A stretch of 64,000 nucleotides of DNA, taken from positions 239,894-303,893 of the forward strand of contig NZ_JANTYS010000009.1 of NCBI RefSeq assembly GCF_024808255.1. Direction: 5' to 3'. The notes beneath the pieces are model-generated. The model had not been told where the DNA came from and searched no databases. It worked only from the letters and a program-made list of their open reading frames with translations. This DNA comes from Mucilaginibacter dorajii (GTDB lineage: Bacteria > Bacteroidota > Bacteroidia > Sphingobacteriales > Sphingobacteriaceae). Both the position numbers and the translations under genes were made by a program. Below are positions 44,937 through 53,241 of this stretch, piece after piece. The stretch's first letter is position 1, and each line of letters starts with the position of its first letter.

Positions 44937-45080
44937 TTAATTAAATTGCATTACGCTGCTTGTCATGGTTACTGTCGTTGCTGTGGGATCGGTTGGACGA
45001 TCAGCTGTAAAAGTGTCTTTAGGTTGAAATTTAAAGATTTTTTTTACGTTGATTAAGCTCGTTGTTTTGCTCTTTTTCAT
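44937..45080 (-). CDS. Putative RiPP precursor peptide, Thr/Ser-rich and cysteine-free
   Basis: A 47-residue peptide starting at ATG 45080 with good codon use. The first part is a lysine-rich leader (MKKSKTTSLINVKKIFKFQ). The tail after about residue 22 is loaded with dehydratable residues: DTFTADRPTDP, then TATTVTMTSSV, and the end MQFN. It has no cysteine, so classical lanthionine rings cannot form within it. It lies on the same strand as the dehydratase operon but beyond the divergent two-component pair. Leader-core shape and neighbourhood suggest a substrate for the dehydratase at 46974-49976. No GG or other cleavage motif is obvious. Confidence 0.6.
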   Translation of the reverse strand: MKKSKTTSLINVKKIFKFQPKDTFTADRPTDPTATTVTMTSSVMQFN

Positions 45081-45217
45081 GATTGTTTTGGTTTTATGAT
45101 CACAATTTGCCGTAATAAAAAAGCCTAAAAGAAAATCCTTTACCAACTCAAAAATACCCTATACCAACACGGGAAATATCTGTATCTTTCATCCCAGTTA
45201 TACATAGATTAAGTTTA

Positions 45218-46303
45218 ATGGGCCCTTTTTTTAAGTCGATTCGCCTCCATGTTTTTTGTTGGGCGCTTTTTATTACTTATGAAGTTTTCTTAGGTTTTGC
45301 GGCCTCTGGCAAAGCTGTTTCTTCGTTCACGTTATCGGATTATGTATTTCATTATATAGTCAATATTGTTTTTTTTTATGTCCACATATATTTTACGTAC
45401 CCATATCCTGCTGAAAAGAAGGCTCCCTCAAAATACTTTTTGATGCTAGTTTTGATATTGGCAGAACTTGTGTGCTACATTGCTGCCATGCGGATCGTTG
45501 CGTATTTTTTATACCAGATAAATGACCCTAAATTCGAGTTTGTAAATATGTATTATATACGATATGTATTTCGGTATATCTATTTCACACTTATCAGTGC
45601 AGCAGTTTATTATGCACAAACTGCCTTTAAACAAGAAACAAAAATTGCCACCCTGGAAAATGAAAGGATCAATAGCTTATTAGATCAACAAATATTAGAG
45701 AATAAAGTAATCAGGTCAGAAAACGCCTGGCGGCAATCGCAACTAAACCCCCATTTCTTGTTTAATACTTTAAACCTGATCTATAATAAAGTAAGCGCCA
45801 TATCACCCCAAATTGGCGATAGTATTATTATGTTATCAGAGATCATGCGTTTTTCGATCACGCCTTTAAGTAGCGAGGGAAAAATTAAGCTTGAAGACGA
45901 GATAGAACACATCCGCTTGTTTATAAAACTTAACCAATTGCGGTTCGACGATAAGCTTGCTTTAAACTTTGAAGTAACTGGAGAAGAAGAGGAATTATTG
46001 ATAAATCCGTTATTACTTATAACTTTAGTTGAAAATGTATTTAAATACGGCGACCTTTACAACGAAGCCGCCCCAGCTTCTATTATTATAAACATAACAG
46101 GAAGTATTTTAAGTTTTAAGACTAAAAATCATATTAAAAAAAGAAAGGTTTCAAGTCATGGTATAGGTTTAACAAACGTAACTGAGCGGCTCAGGACGTA
46201 CTATCCAGGTCAATTTGAGTTTTTTTATGAAGGGCGCGATTCCGTTTTTGATTTGAGTTTAACTATCAATTTAACCGCCAATGACCACATGTTACATAAT
46301 TGA
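45218..46303 (+). CDS. LytS/YehU-type membrane histidine kinase
   Basis: A 361-residue kinase of the His_kinase (PF06580) class. Four membrane segments occupy about 9-28, 44-62, 74-99 and 118-135. A coiled linker leads to the phospho-acceptor motif QLNPHFLFNTLNLI (His179). The ATPase part has LVENVFKYG (about 273-281) as its N-box and HGIGLTNVTERL (about 324-335). Its end overlaps the start of the LytTR response regulator by 23 bases, so they form one signalling unit. The position between precursor and dehydratase genes suggests control of the peptide cluster, as in other peptide systems. Confidence 0.92.
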   Translation: MGPFFKSIRLHVFCWALFITYEVFLGFAASGKAVSSFTLSDYVFHYIVNIVFFYVHIYFTYPYPAEKKAPSKYFLMLVLILAELVCYIAAMRIVAYFLYQINDPKFEFVNMYYIRYVFRYIYFTLISAAVYYAQTAFKQETKIATLENERINSLLDQQILENKVIRSENAWRQSQLNPHFLFNTLNLIYNKVSAISPQIGDSIIMLSEIMRFSITPLSSEGKIKLEDEIEHIRLFIKLNQLRFDDKLALNFEVTGEEEELLINPLLLITLVENVFKYGDLYNEAAPASIIINITGSILSFKTKNHIKKRKVSSHGIGLTNVTERLRTYYPGQFEFFYEGRDSVFDLSLTINLTANDHMLHN

Positions 46304-47039
46304 TGATGAATTACATGCCATTGAAATATTAAAGAGCTATATTGAAAAAAGCCCCGATCTGCAATTGATCGGCACTGCCCAAAACCCGCTAATAGGTTTT
46401 AATGAAGTATTGGCGGGTAATATTGATATTACTTTTTTAGATGTGGACATGCCCGAGCTATCGGGCCTTGAGGTTGCCGACCTGATCAACAAACACACCG
46501 CCATTGTTTTTACCACCGCGTTTGCCAACTACGCGCTGGAAGTTTTCGAAAAAAACGTCTCTGACTTTTTATTAAAGCCCATTTCCTTTGAAAAGTTTAT
46601 TAAGGCCGTAAACAGGGTAAAAGCTAAACTCCAGCCCAAAGAGCCGGTGCCCGTGTCCGAAAGTGATCATATTTACATTAACCCAGGCATTAAGGGCAAA
46701 ATGACCAGGATCAATCTAAAAGATATAACCTATATTGAAGGGCTGCAAAACTACATTCTGATTTATACCGACGATAATAAATACCTTACTTACTTAACCA
46801 TGAAAGAAATTGAGGCAGGTATCGGCACTAAATACTTCAAGCGCATCCATAAATCTTATATCGTTAACCTGGATAAAATATCGTCAATTGAGCGGGGCAA
46901 AGTGATTATTAAACCCAAAATTGAATTGAATATTGGCTTAATGTATAAAGACGCTTTTTTTGAACAAATCCGGTTAAAAACGATTAGTTCCGGCCGAACT
47001 TTGAGCAACAACAACCCTTTGCCTGGCGATGAGGGATAG
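46281..47039 (+). CDS. LytTR-family response regulator
   Basis: A 252-residue regulator. The receiver domain (1-120) has IIDDE (about 6-10), the phosphorylation site Asp54 in TFLDVDMPELSG, and Lys103 in DFLLKPISF. The LytTR DNA-binding domain (about 132-232) has INLKDITYIEGLQNYILIYT and YFKRIHKSYIVNLDKI. The start lies inside the kinase gene (23-base overlap), which suggests translational coupling. Its last 66 bases overlap the 3' end of the dehydratase gene on the other strand. Likely targets are imperfect direct repeats near neighbouring promoters, not identified here. Confidence 0.93.
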   Translation: MTTCYIIDDELHAIEILKSYIEKSPDLQLIGTAQNPLIGFNEVLAGNIDITFLDVDMPELSGLEVADLINKHTAIVFTTAFANYALEVFEKNVSDFLLKPISFEKFIKAVNRVKAKLQPKEPVPVSESDHIYINPGIKGKMTRINLKDITYIEGLQNYILIYTDDNKYLTYLTMKEIEAGIGTKYFKRIHKSYIVNLDKISSIERGKVIIKPKIELNIGLMYKDAFFEQIRLKTISSGRTLSNNNPLPGDEG

Positions 47040-49976
47040 TTTATGCTTGTGCATCAGGTAATAAATAACACCTTCTTTTTTACGCTGATCGTCGGCAAAT
47101 AACCGGTTAAAATGCATGTGCAGAATGTTTGAATAATAACCATCCATGTTTTCATATCCCGCATGAATAAGTTGATCATAATAGGCACTTGTTGTGTTTT
47201 TTAGCGCGACGATGTCTTTTTCAAGACAAGTCAAATTGGCATCAAATGCGTACATGATATTTTGTTTCTCCAGCCTGTATTTCTTATCCATTTGAACCTT
47301 CAGGTTTTTAGAGCCTCCGCTTTCATTTAAAAAATAGGATGCGATATCTTCTAAAAAATGAGTTTCATGGTCGGCATCCATTCCCATGCTTTCTAACAGA
47401 AAGGAGCAGCTTACGGCGGCAAACTGAAGATCGGTAAGGCGGATTTTTTCTTTTTCTTTTCCGGTAAGATAGCTCAAAACCAGGTTACTGCTTGCCTGGA
47501 AAATCGCTTCGGCCTGCTCAATAAACTTATACCTTTCCAGTTCGCGGTTATAGGTTTCCAATACAACCGAACTGAACTTATCTTTAAACCTATCGGCATT
47601 AATAACCTGGTTAAACTCCTTGAGAATCAGGTCGCTTTGGTTCGATTTTATCCTGATTCGTAAATGATTTTCGGGGTCTTTATAGCGTACAAAAAACCAC
47701 TCGTCTGCTATTTTTTGTTTTTTAAGCCTGTTGAGTATTAACGGTAAGCCAATAGTTAAAAATTCATTTGCTGTGTTTTTATGGCAATAAAGCTTTACAT
47801 AAAACCATTCTTCGCCAGGGTTGAAATTTCGCTGAGAAACCGCAGGAATAGTTGTTTTGATTAAATCGGCCGGCGATTTATAAACCTCTTGCCCGTTAAG
47901 CAGGCTAAAAACAAACTGATTGACTACCCCATCACCATTTTCATTTGCCACAGCGGCTTGAGCGTTATCAACAAAAGCTTCCTTTATAGTTAGCTTTTTA
48001 CTTTGCTTGCAAACGTTCAAAAACATTTTCATGTCGTTTGCACTGGCCTGGTTAAATACCAAATGATTATCGTGCTCAACTACCGCAAAATAGTTAGGTA
48101 TATGCAATTCCTGCAACCTGGCCAGCATGGTATTCACGTCCGAAGCCAGTAATAACCGGTCCTCATCAGAAATTGCCCACAAGGCAGCTGATAATATGGT
48201 GTCTTTATATTCAATCCTGGGATAAAAAGCAAGCCCGGGGATCAATTGTTGAAAGTTGAAGGTTAAGCTGCCTTTTATACTTTGAAATTGCAAATCGCCC
48301 AGGAAGCGAATTACGGCGTTTGATGACCGGGTAAAATTATAGGCCGAATTAAACCTGGGGATAACTCTTTTATTAAGATGTTTTGAAAACAGGATCACTT
48401 GGTTGTTGAATACACGGATATAGAGGTCATTCAAATTTAATACCTGTTCTTTTGGTCTTGCCGAATGTACCAGCACGGGGATCTCATAATCATAAAAGGA
48501 AGCCCTTACATTGATATTTGCGGCATGCTCATCGGGCATAAAGGAAACTTCGGCGAATACAACATCAGGGTTTGCTGTTTGCTCTTCCCGTGCTACTTGT
48601 TCGCAGTTTTGTTGAAGAGAAGGGTTTTCAATAGAGAACCTCGAATATAAATAAAAGCCATTTGCTCCACCGGCTTCTTCAATTAGTAATTTCTCGCCTA
48701 CTTTTTTTGCCACCATTTGAAATGCAGGCGGTAGGCTGGTTTTTGAACCTTCAATGTTTTCAAGGTCGCGATCTGTTAACTCAATGGTTTGTTTTGCATG
48801 TGTCAGCTTGTTAACCAAAAGCCGGTGAACATTAGTCCATTTAAGGGTTTGTTGTTCTGGTTTTGGTTCAAAAGTAAGTTCGCTCATGATGGAGCAAACA
48901 TTAATATCGGCATCCAGAGAGCTATAGCCCAGGCCATATTCCGGGTCGAGGGCTAATAACAGCGATATGCTTTTTTGATCGTACTTGCCAATGAATTTCT
49001 GTTTAAACAAAGCCAACGCAGCCGGCTCCTGTTCAATATCCAGCTTATTTAACGCGTGTAGCGCTGTTAAGATCGGTTGCTGAATGCCCTCAAATACTTT
49101 AACATCTGTAGCGGATTTAGAAATAGCATAATAATTATGCCTGAAAAAAGGCAGGGCCCTGAACTCTTTTTGAGGGACAAGCCGGCTAATATCAACGGCT
49201 ATTTTTTGCGATGGTTGATAGCCAATATTGCCAAAAAGATCTAACATGCAGTTTAAAGCAGAGCTATCGTGTTGTTTCAGCCTGCTACCCCAAAATTCGC
49301 CCGATATGTTGGCGCTAAGTTCGGTGTATAAAATTTGTTGGTCTGTTAAGGTTTCCAGTAATGCCTCCGGCTCTACATCGTAGGCGCATAAAAAATCAAT
49401 CAGCTCTGCTCCTGTCCGCTCTTTATCGAAGAATCCGATTAGATCTTCAATAAAGTAATTATTTTCTACCGATAATATCTCGGCAGGCTCTTTTGAAGGT
49501 AACCGCGGGTTATAAATGTACCTGTAATCGTTATTGGTTTTGTAAAGGGTTTTGTTAAGATGGTAAATCAGATCCTCGGGTTCATCCGCAGGCAAGCCAT
49601 CGGCCAGGTAGCTCAATAAGGCAAAATCAGGCAGTAAAAGCACCTGGTTATTTACGCCCGGTGTTATTACTGTTTGGTGATTGGTATCATTGCTCCATGA
49701 ACCATTGTAACAGGTAGAAAACAGGCCAAAAGGTGTTGGCCTGAAACACATCCTGTTCCAGTATTTTAAAATGGTAAACTTTTGTTTTTCGGTCAAAGCC
49801 ACCCAGTCCCAGCCGGCTTTTTCAAGCTCTTCCCATAGCGAAATGCTGGCCATAAAAATAGCGGCCTTTACGTAATCGGTGTTTAGCTTTTGTTTAATGG
49901 CTTCTTCGTTAAAATCTGCTATGTTTAAAACCGGGGTTCTCAACATAAAATAGGGGGATACAGTTATATCTTCCAC
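46974..49976 (-). CDS. Lantibiotic dehydratase (full-length LanB-like)
   Basis: A 1000-residue protein combining both halves of class I dehydratases. The N-terminal glutamylation domain has the signature RMCFRPTPFGLFSTC (75-89). The C-terminal elimination (SpaB_C, thiopeptide-type) domain begins near 720 with GEEWFYVKLYCHK and has ADEWFFVRYKDPENHLRIRI. LanB enzymes glutamylate Ser/Thr of a precursor using Glu-tRNA and eliminate glutamate to give dehydro-amino acids. The gene follows the SPASM-type maturase gene after 43 bases. No LanC cyclase gene is in the window. The 3' end overlaps the response-regulator gene. Family call is firm; the product structure is inferred. Confidence 0.93.
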   Translation of the reverse strand: MEDITVSPYFMLRTPVLNIADFNEEAIKQKLNTDYVKAAIFMASISLWEELEKAGWDWVALTEKQKFTILKYWNRMCFRPTPFGLFSTCYNGSWSNDTNHQTVITPGVNNQVLLLPDFALLSYLADGLPADEPEDLIYHLNKTLYKTNNDYRYIYNPRLPSKEPAEILSVENNYFIEDLIGFFDKERTGAELIDFLCAYDVEPEALLETLTDQQILYTELSANISGEFWGSRLKQHDSSALNCMLDLFGNIGYQPSQKIAVDISRLVPQKEFRALPFFRHNYYAISKSATDVKVFEGIQQPILTALHALNKLDIEQEPAALALFKQKFIGKYDQKSISLLLALDPEYGLGYSSLDADINVCSIMSELTFEPKPEQQTLKWTNVHRLLVNKLTHAKQTIELTDRDLENIEGSKTSLPPAFQMVAKKVGEKLLIEEAGGANGFYLYSRFSIENPSLQQNCEQVAREEQTANPDVVFAEVSFMPDEHAANINVRASFYDYEIPVLVHSARPKEQVLNLNDLYIRVFNNQVILFSKHLNKRVIPRFNSAYNFTRSSNAVIRFLGDLQFQSIKGSLTFNFQQLIPGLAFYPRIEYKDTILSAALWAISDEDRLLLASDVNTMLARLQELHIPNYFAVVEHDNHLVFNQASANDMKMFLNVCKQSKKLTIKEAFVDNAQAAVANENGDGVVNQFVFSLLNGQEVYKSPADLIKTTIPAVSQRNFNPGEEWFYVKLYCHKNTANEFLTIGLPLILNRLKKQKIADEWFFVRYKDPENHLRIRIKSNQSDLILKEFNQVINADRFKDKFSSVVLETYNRELERYKFIEQAEAIFQASSNLVLSYLTGKEKEKIRLTDLQFAAVSCSFLLESMGMDADHETHFLEDIASYFLNESGGSKNLKVQMDKKYRLEKQNIMYAFDANLTCLEKDIVALKNTTSAYYDQLIHAGYENMDGYYSNILHMHFNRLFADDQRKKEGVIYYLMHKHKLSLIARQRVVVAQSSAGTNRF

Positions 49977-50019
49977 TTTGAGTTATGATCAGGGGTAAAC
50001 AAATGGGTTTCTGAGCTCA

Positions 50020-51102
50020 TTACCGTGCTATGGTTTGGTAAAAAGGTTCAATGGTGTCATATCCAAACATTTCATCGGCACAGTCTTCATGTTCCCATAG
50101 TGCCGAGTACGGGTCATAGCTGCATTTTAATGGTTTGGATAACTTATCGGTTGGGTCGGCCAGGAAAACCCGGCAGTCAATACACACATACCTGTGCTCG
50201 CAATCCCGGCAGGCTTTAAAATCGTCTTTTTTAAGGTGCCACATGGCTTCAAAAGCCGGATGGTTCCTCAATGCAGTTTCCAGGTTATCCCGGTAAATAT
50301 TGCCATATACTGTTGTGGATGAAGGGCAGTTTTTGATGTCGCCGTTGGTGTCTATGCCCACCTTACGGTTAAGGCAGGTGTTGAATTGTTGTGCTTCGGT
50401 AAAGGTTTTGGCGTTAACGGCAAACGTAAATGGATCAATAATGCCGCAACAGGCGTTTGATTTAATCAGCTGCTCGGTAAATAAAATATTGCCCATTACC
50501 CCTTCAAAAGCCCTAAGGATGCGTGTGGTTGGTGAGGAATGAATAAATACCGATTTAATATTAGGGTGCTTATCAGTAAGATATTCAAAAAAACTATCCT
50601 TGATGGGCCGCGCATATTCAACAATGATCTCGATGGATTTGAACAATGTTGGGTTAAGCAACGCCATCATTTCAGTTAGCTCTTCGACGGTGCTTTTTCT
50701 GAAAAACCGAAGTTGCAGGTTCCGGCAGCCAACCAGGCTTAGCGCCTTAAAAATCACATTGAAATTTACCTCGTGCCGCTCATCAATATCAACAATGGCA
50801 TTGGATATGTAAGATGCCTCGGTGCTGGTAATATCCAGATTGAGCGAGGTAACTGGGTTTAGGGTGATTGATCCCAGGCCCCGCTCAATCAGGTAATGAA
50901 TATGTTCATCAAGCAAATCTTTATGATCGCTGTGTTTTTCAAAGAGCAGTTGCAACGGAAGGCCATCATCCGCCATCAGGATATCAGCAATCTCGTTAGG
51001 TACATAATAAATCTCTTCCCGCTGCAGGTCGCATATCGAACTGCGCTTGTAACCCCTTACCGGGATACAGTGGGGATGCAGGTTAAAATAATTATCGCCC
51101 AT
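50020..51102 (-). CDS. SPASM-domain peptide maturase without radical-SAM motif (grasp-with-spasm GwsS type)
   Basis: A 360-residue cytoplasmic protein resembling the SPASM protein of grasp-with-spasm RiPP systems. The C-terminal third carries the cysteines expected for auxiliary Fe-S clusters: Cys243 (NTCLNRKVGID), Cys259 (NGDIKNCPS), then CRDCEHRYVCIDC (298-310) and Cys327. The middle resembles a degenerate TIM-barrel, but no CxxxCxxC motif is present, so a SAM-cleaving cluster is unlikely. In known systems the partner is an ATP-grasp ligase; here the partner is a LanB-type dehydratase. It is coupled to the 68-residue gene in front (11-base overlap). Confidence 0.85.
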   Translation of the reverse strand: MGDNYFNLHPHCIPVRGYKRSSICDLQREEIYYVPNEIADILMADDGLPLQLLFEKHSDHKDLLDEHIHYLIERGLGSITLNPVTSLNLDITSTEASYISNAIVDIDERHEVNFNVIFKALSLVGCRNLQLRFFRKSTVEELTEMMALLNPTLFKSIEIIVEYARPIKDSFFEYLTDKHPNIKSVFIHSSPTTRILRAFEGVMGNILFTEQLIKSNACCGIIDPFTFAVNAKTFTEAQQFNTCLNRKVGIDTNGDIKNCPSSTTVYGNIYRDNLETALRNHPAFEAMWHLKKDDFKACRDCEHRYVCIDCRVFLADPTDKLSKPLKCSYDPYSALWEHEDCADEMFGYDTIEPFYQTIAR

Positions 51103-51298
51103 GTTTGATTACAATTGAGTTAAGATCAATAATGGTGGATAATGGTTTATAAACCCCATCCGTATAGGATTTTAAAGCAAGCCGGGTGTTTTTAAACCTA
51201 AAATAGTACCGGTACCTACGATTGGTGCTCAGGGTGTTTTTTTGCCGTTTGTCATTTTTTACAAACTGTTTAAAACGGTTCCTGTAGCTCTTTTTCAT
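51092..51298 (-). CDS. Small basic protein coupled to the SPASM maturase, possible second precursor
   Basis: A 68-residue protein starting at ATG 51298. The first half is very basic with Arg/Tyr/Phe clusters (RRYRYYFRFKNTR, 27-39). The second half is neutral with Ser/Thr and beta-branched residues (SYTDGVYKPLSTIIDLNSI) and ends IKHGR. It has no cysteine and no membrane segment. Its stop lies inside the maturase gene (overlap of 11 bases), which supports real translation. It shares only the MKKS start with the candidate precursor at 44937-45080. It could be a precursor, a leader-binding helper, or unrelated. Confidence 0.6.
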   Translation of the reverse strand: MKKSYRNRFKQFVKNDKRQKNTLSTNRRYRYYFRFKNTRLALKSYTDGVYKPLSTIIDLNSIVIKHGR

Positions 51299-51423
51299 GG
51301 GTAATGGTTTTTGATGTTTGTGTAAATGCCGGTTGCCTTAACTGCCGCCCTCATCTGCTAAAAACACCCATAAAAACACCGGTAGATGCTTATCCTGAAT
51401 CGAAAATATGCATAAAAATACCC

Positions 51424-51540
51424 TTAAACGACCGACTTGCAGCTTATTACACCAACGTTGATATTGTCTATGTGAACGTCAATATTCGTCAGTACGGTAA
51501 AAATGATGAACCCATCGGTATGATATTTTGCCGGAAATAG
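51424..51540 (+). pseudogene. Possible remnant of a DUF1016 (YhcG) nuclease gene
   Basis: The frame ending at 51540 reads LNDRLAAYYTNVD... then NDEPIGMIFCRK before the stop. It resembles the C-terminal stretch of DUF1016/PDDEXK proteins (a YY/FY-x-N-V-x-D segment followed by P-(T)IG-(I/L)-(I/L)-CK). Upstream codons to 51304 look low-complexity and would start only 5 bases from the divergent 68-residue gene, so an intact gene is unlikely. The match is by eye and weak. Confidence 0.3.
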
Positions 51541-51667
51541 TGGCCTCCCGGTATCCGGAATTATTGAGGAGGGATAATATGGCAGAGGGCATTTTTTTAT
51601 GCTACCCTTAATCTATCTTAAGTCTATTTCTTAATCTACCTTATAGGATATCCGGCTCCATAACCAC

Positions 51668-51675
51668 CATCTTTG
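51668..51675 (+). promoter_or_regulatory. Possible -7 box of the oxidoreductase gene
   Basis: CATCTTTG differs from TAnnTTTG only in its first base (C for T) and lies 17 bases before ATG 51693. The same variant is found before the SDR gene (54314-54321) at similar spacing. Confidence 0.35.
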
Positions 51676-51692
51676 CTCCATCAAATTACAGC

Positions 51693-52667
51693 GTGATGAA
51701 AGCAGCAGTAACAACCAAGGCCGGCGAGCCTGATGTGATACAAATACAGGAAGTGCCCAAACCCATAGTAAAGGACGGCTGGGTGCTCATTAAAATTAAA
51801 GCCTTTGGCCTTAACCGGTCAGAGATCTTTACCAGGCAAGGCCACTCGCCAGGTGTAATATTTCCGCGCATTCAGGGTATCGAATGTGTGGGTGAAATAG
51901 CCGAAGATCCGTCCGGGACCTATCAGCCCGGCCAAAAAGTTGCCGCCATTATGGGCGGTATGGGGCGCGAGTTTGATGGAGGCTACGCCGAATTCGCAGC
52001 GGTACCTATCCATATTGTTTTTCCATTTGAGAGCAACCTGCCCTGGGATGTATTGGGCGCTATTCCCGAAATGTTTCAAACGGTATCCGGTTCATTGAAT
52101 GAGGCCCTGGAAGTTAAAGCTGGCGAAACCTTATTGATCCGCGGCGGCACATCTTCCATCGGGATGCTGGCCTGCCAGCTGGCCAAAAGTATGGGCTTAA
52201 CCGTAATTGCCACCACCCGTAATCCCGATAAAACCGATCATCTTACTGCAAACGGGGCCGATCATGTTTTGCTCGACGACGGCAACATCAGCATAAAGCT
52301 GAAAGCGCTGTTCCCCAACGGAGTTGATAAAGTGCTGGAACTGATTGGCATTGCAACCCTTAAAGACTCCCTGCAATGCATTCGCCCTAAAGGCATCGTT
52401 TGTATGACCGGCATTTTAGGCGGCTCCTGGACCATGCCTGAGTTTACCCCCATGGGCGATATCCCCTCTTTAGGCCGCTTAACCGTTTATATGGGCGATG
52501 CTAATAATATAAATAAAGAGCTTTTACAGGCTTTTATTGATGATGTTGCCAAGGGAGCTATCAATATAAACATCGACAGAGCATTCCAACTGGATGACGT
52601 TGCCGAGGCTCACGCCTATATGGAAAGTAACCAAAGCAAAGGCAAAATAGTGGTGTTAACATCTTAA
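51693..52667 (+). CDS. Zinc-free MDR-family quinone oxidoreductase
   Basis: A 324-residue NADPH-dependent medium-chain reductase. The N-terminal GroES-like domain has IKAFGLNRSEIFTRQGHSPGV and PRIQGIECVGEI. The nucleotide-binding half has ETLLIRGGTSSIGMLACQLAKSMG (about 142-165), with the glycine turn of this family in a modified form, and ATTRNPDK for cofactor choice. It lacks the cysteines that bind structural zinc. It probably reduces quinones or reactive carbonyls. It is monocistronic and ends at an intrinsic terminator. Confidence 0.9.
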   Translation: MMKAAVTTKAGEPDVIQIQEVPKPIVKDGWVLIKIKAFGLNRSEIFTRQGHSPGVIFPRIQGIECVGEIAEDPSGTYQPGQKVAAIMGGMGREFDGGYAEFAAVPIHIVFPFESNLPWDVLGAIPEMFQTVSGSLNEALEVKAGETLLIRGGTSSIGMLACQLAKSMGLTVIATTRNPDKTDHLTANGADHVLLDDGNISIKLKALFPNGVDKVLELIGIATLKDSLQCIRPKGIVCMTGILGGSWTMPEFTPMGDIPSLGRLTVYMGDANNINKELLQAFIDDVAKGAININIDRAFQLDDVAEAHAYMESNQSKGKIVVLTS

Positions 52668-52688
52668 TTGAACAGCCTCAATTATATC

Positions 52689-52719
52689 AGCCCCTGTCGA
52701 TAGATCAGGGGCTTTTTTG
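52689..52719 (+). terminator. Intrinsic terminator of the oxidoreductase gene
   Basis: AGCCCCTG pairs with CAGGGGCT around TCGATAGAT, and a T-run follows. It is shared 3' space with the convergent cupin gene. Confidence 0.9.
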
Positions 52720-53163
52720 TTACGCGGGTTTTACCGGTTCCAGGCCGTGGGATTTCATGATGGCCAGTACTTTTTGCATATCCGGCGGTCCGCCGGCATT
52801 GATCACCGCAGCAATTTCACGGAAATAATCCGGCCCGATATTCGCCGGTGATAGTGAACATAGCGCCCTTACCGTTTCGGTGTGCAGGTTGTTAAAGCCG
52901 TGTATCACACCTCTTTTGATAAAACAATGGTCGCCGGGTTTCAATTCGCGGGTTTCGGTACCAATGAGCTGCGTAAGCGTTCCCTCTAATATATAAAGCG
53001 TTTCATCTACCTCAACATGAAAATGCGGTGCGGGCACTTTCGTGCTTGGCGGTACAACCAGTTCAAACTGAACCAGCGTGCCGTCTGTATCCTGGCCGTC
53101 AAGCAAAAAATTCAGTTCAAGGCTACCCATGCGGATGGTTTCTTTAAAATTGGGGAACATCAT
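52720..53163 (-). CDS. Cupin-fold protein
   Basis: A 147-residue single cupin domain. The metal-binding motif 1 is visible as PAPHFHVEVDETLYILEG (about 43-60, with His, His and Glu ligands), and motif 2 as PGDHCFIKRGVIHGFNN (about 76-92). Such small cupins are sensors, isomerases or dioxygenases of aromatic or oxo compounds. The gene lies between an oxidoreductase and an AraC regulator and may belong to the same detoxification group. No substrate can be assigned. Confidence 0.88.
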   Translation of the reverse strand: MMFPNFKETIRMGSLELNFLLDGQDTDGTLVQFELVVPPSTKVPAPHFHVEVDETLYILEGTLTQLIGTETRELKPGDHCFIKRGVIHGFNNLHTETVRALCSLSPANIGPDYFREIAAVINAGGPPDMQKVLAIMKSHGLEPVKPA

Positions 53164-53241
53164 TAAGTGGTGTTAGGTATGTGATAAAGGTAATTATTCT
53201 TAAATATGAATACCAAATGGTTTTATATTAGTTAAACCGGC

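Noticed and set aside
44874..45056. 60-codon plus-strand frame over the candidate precursor
   Set aside because: It begins in a G-run of a terminator hairpin and is antisense to the better-supported peptide gene.
44937..51298. Classical lanthipeptide cluster
   Set aside because: No LanC-type cyclase and no cysteine in either small peptide. The product call is kept open.
51304..51540. 78-codon plus-strand frame as an intact gene
   Set aside because: It starts five bases from the divergent 68-residue gene, leaving no room for leaders. Only its end resembles a known family, so it is listed as a remnant.
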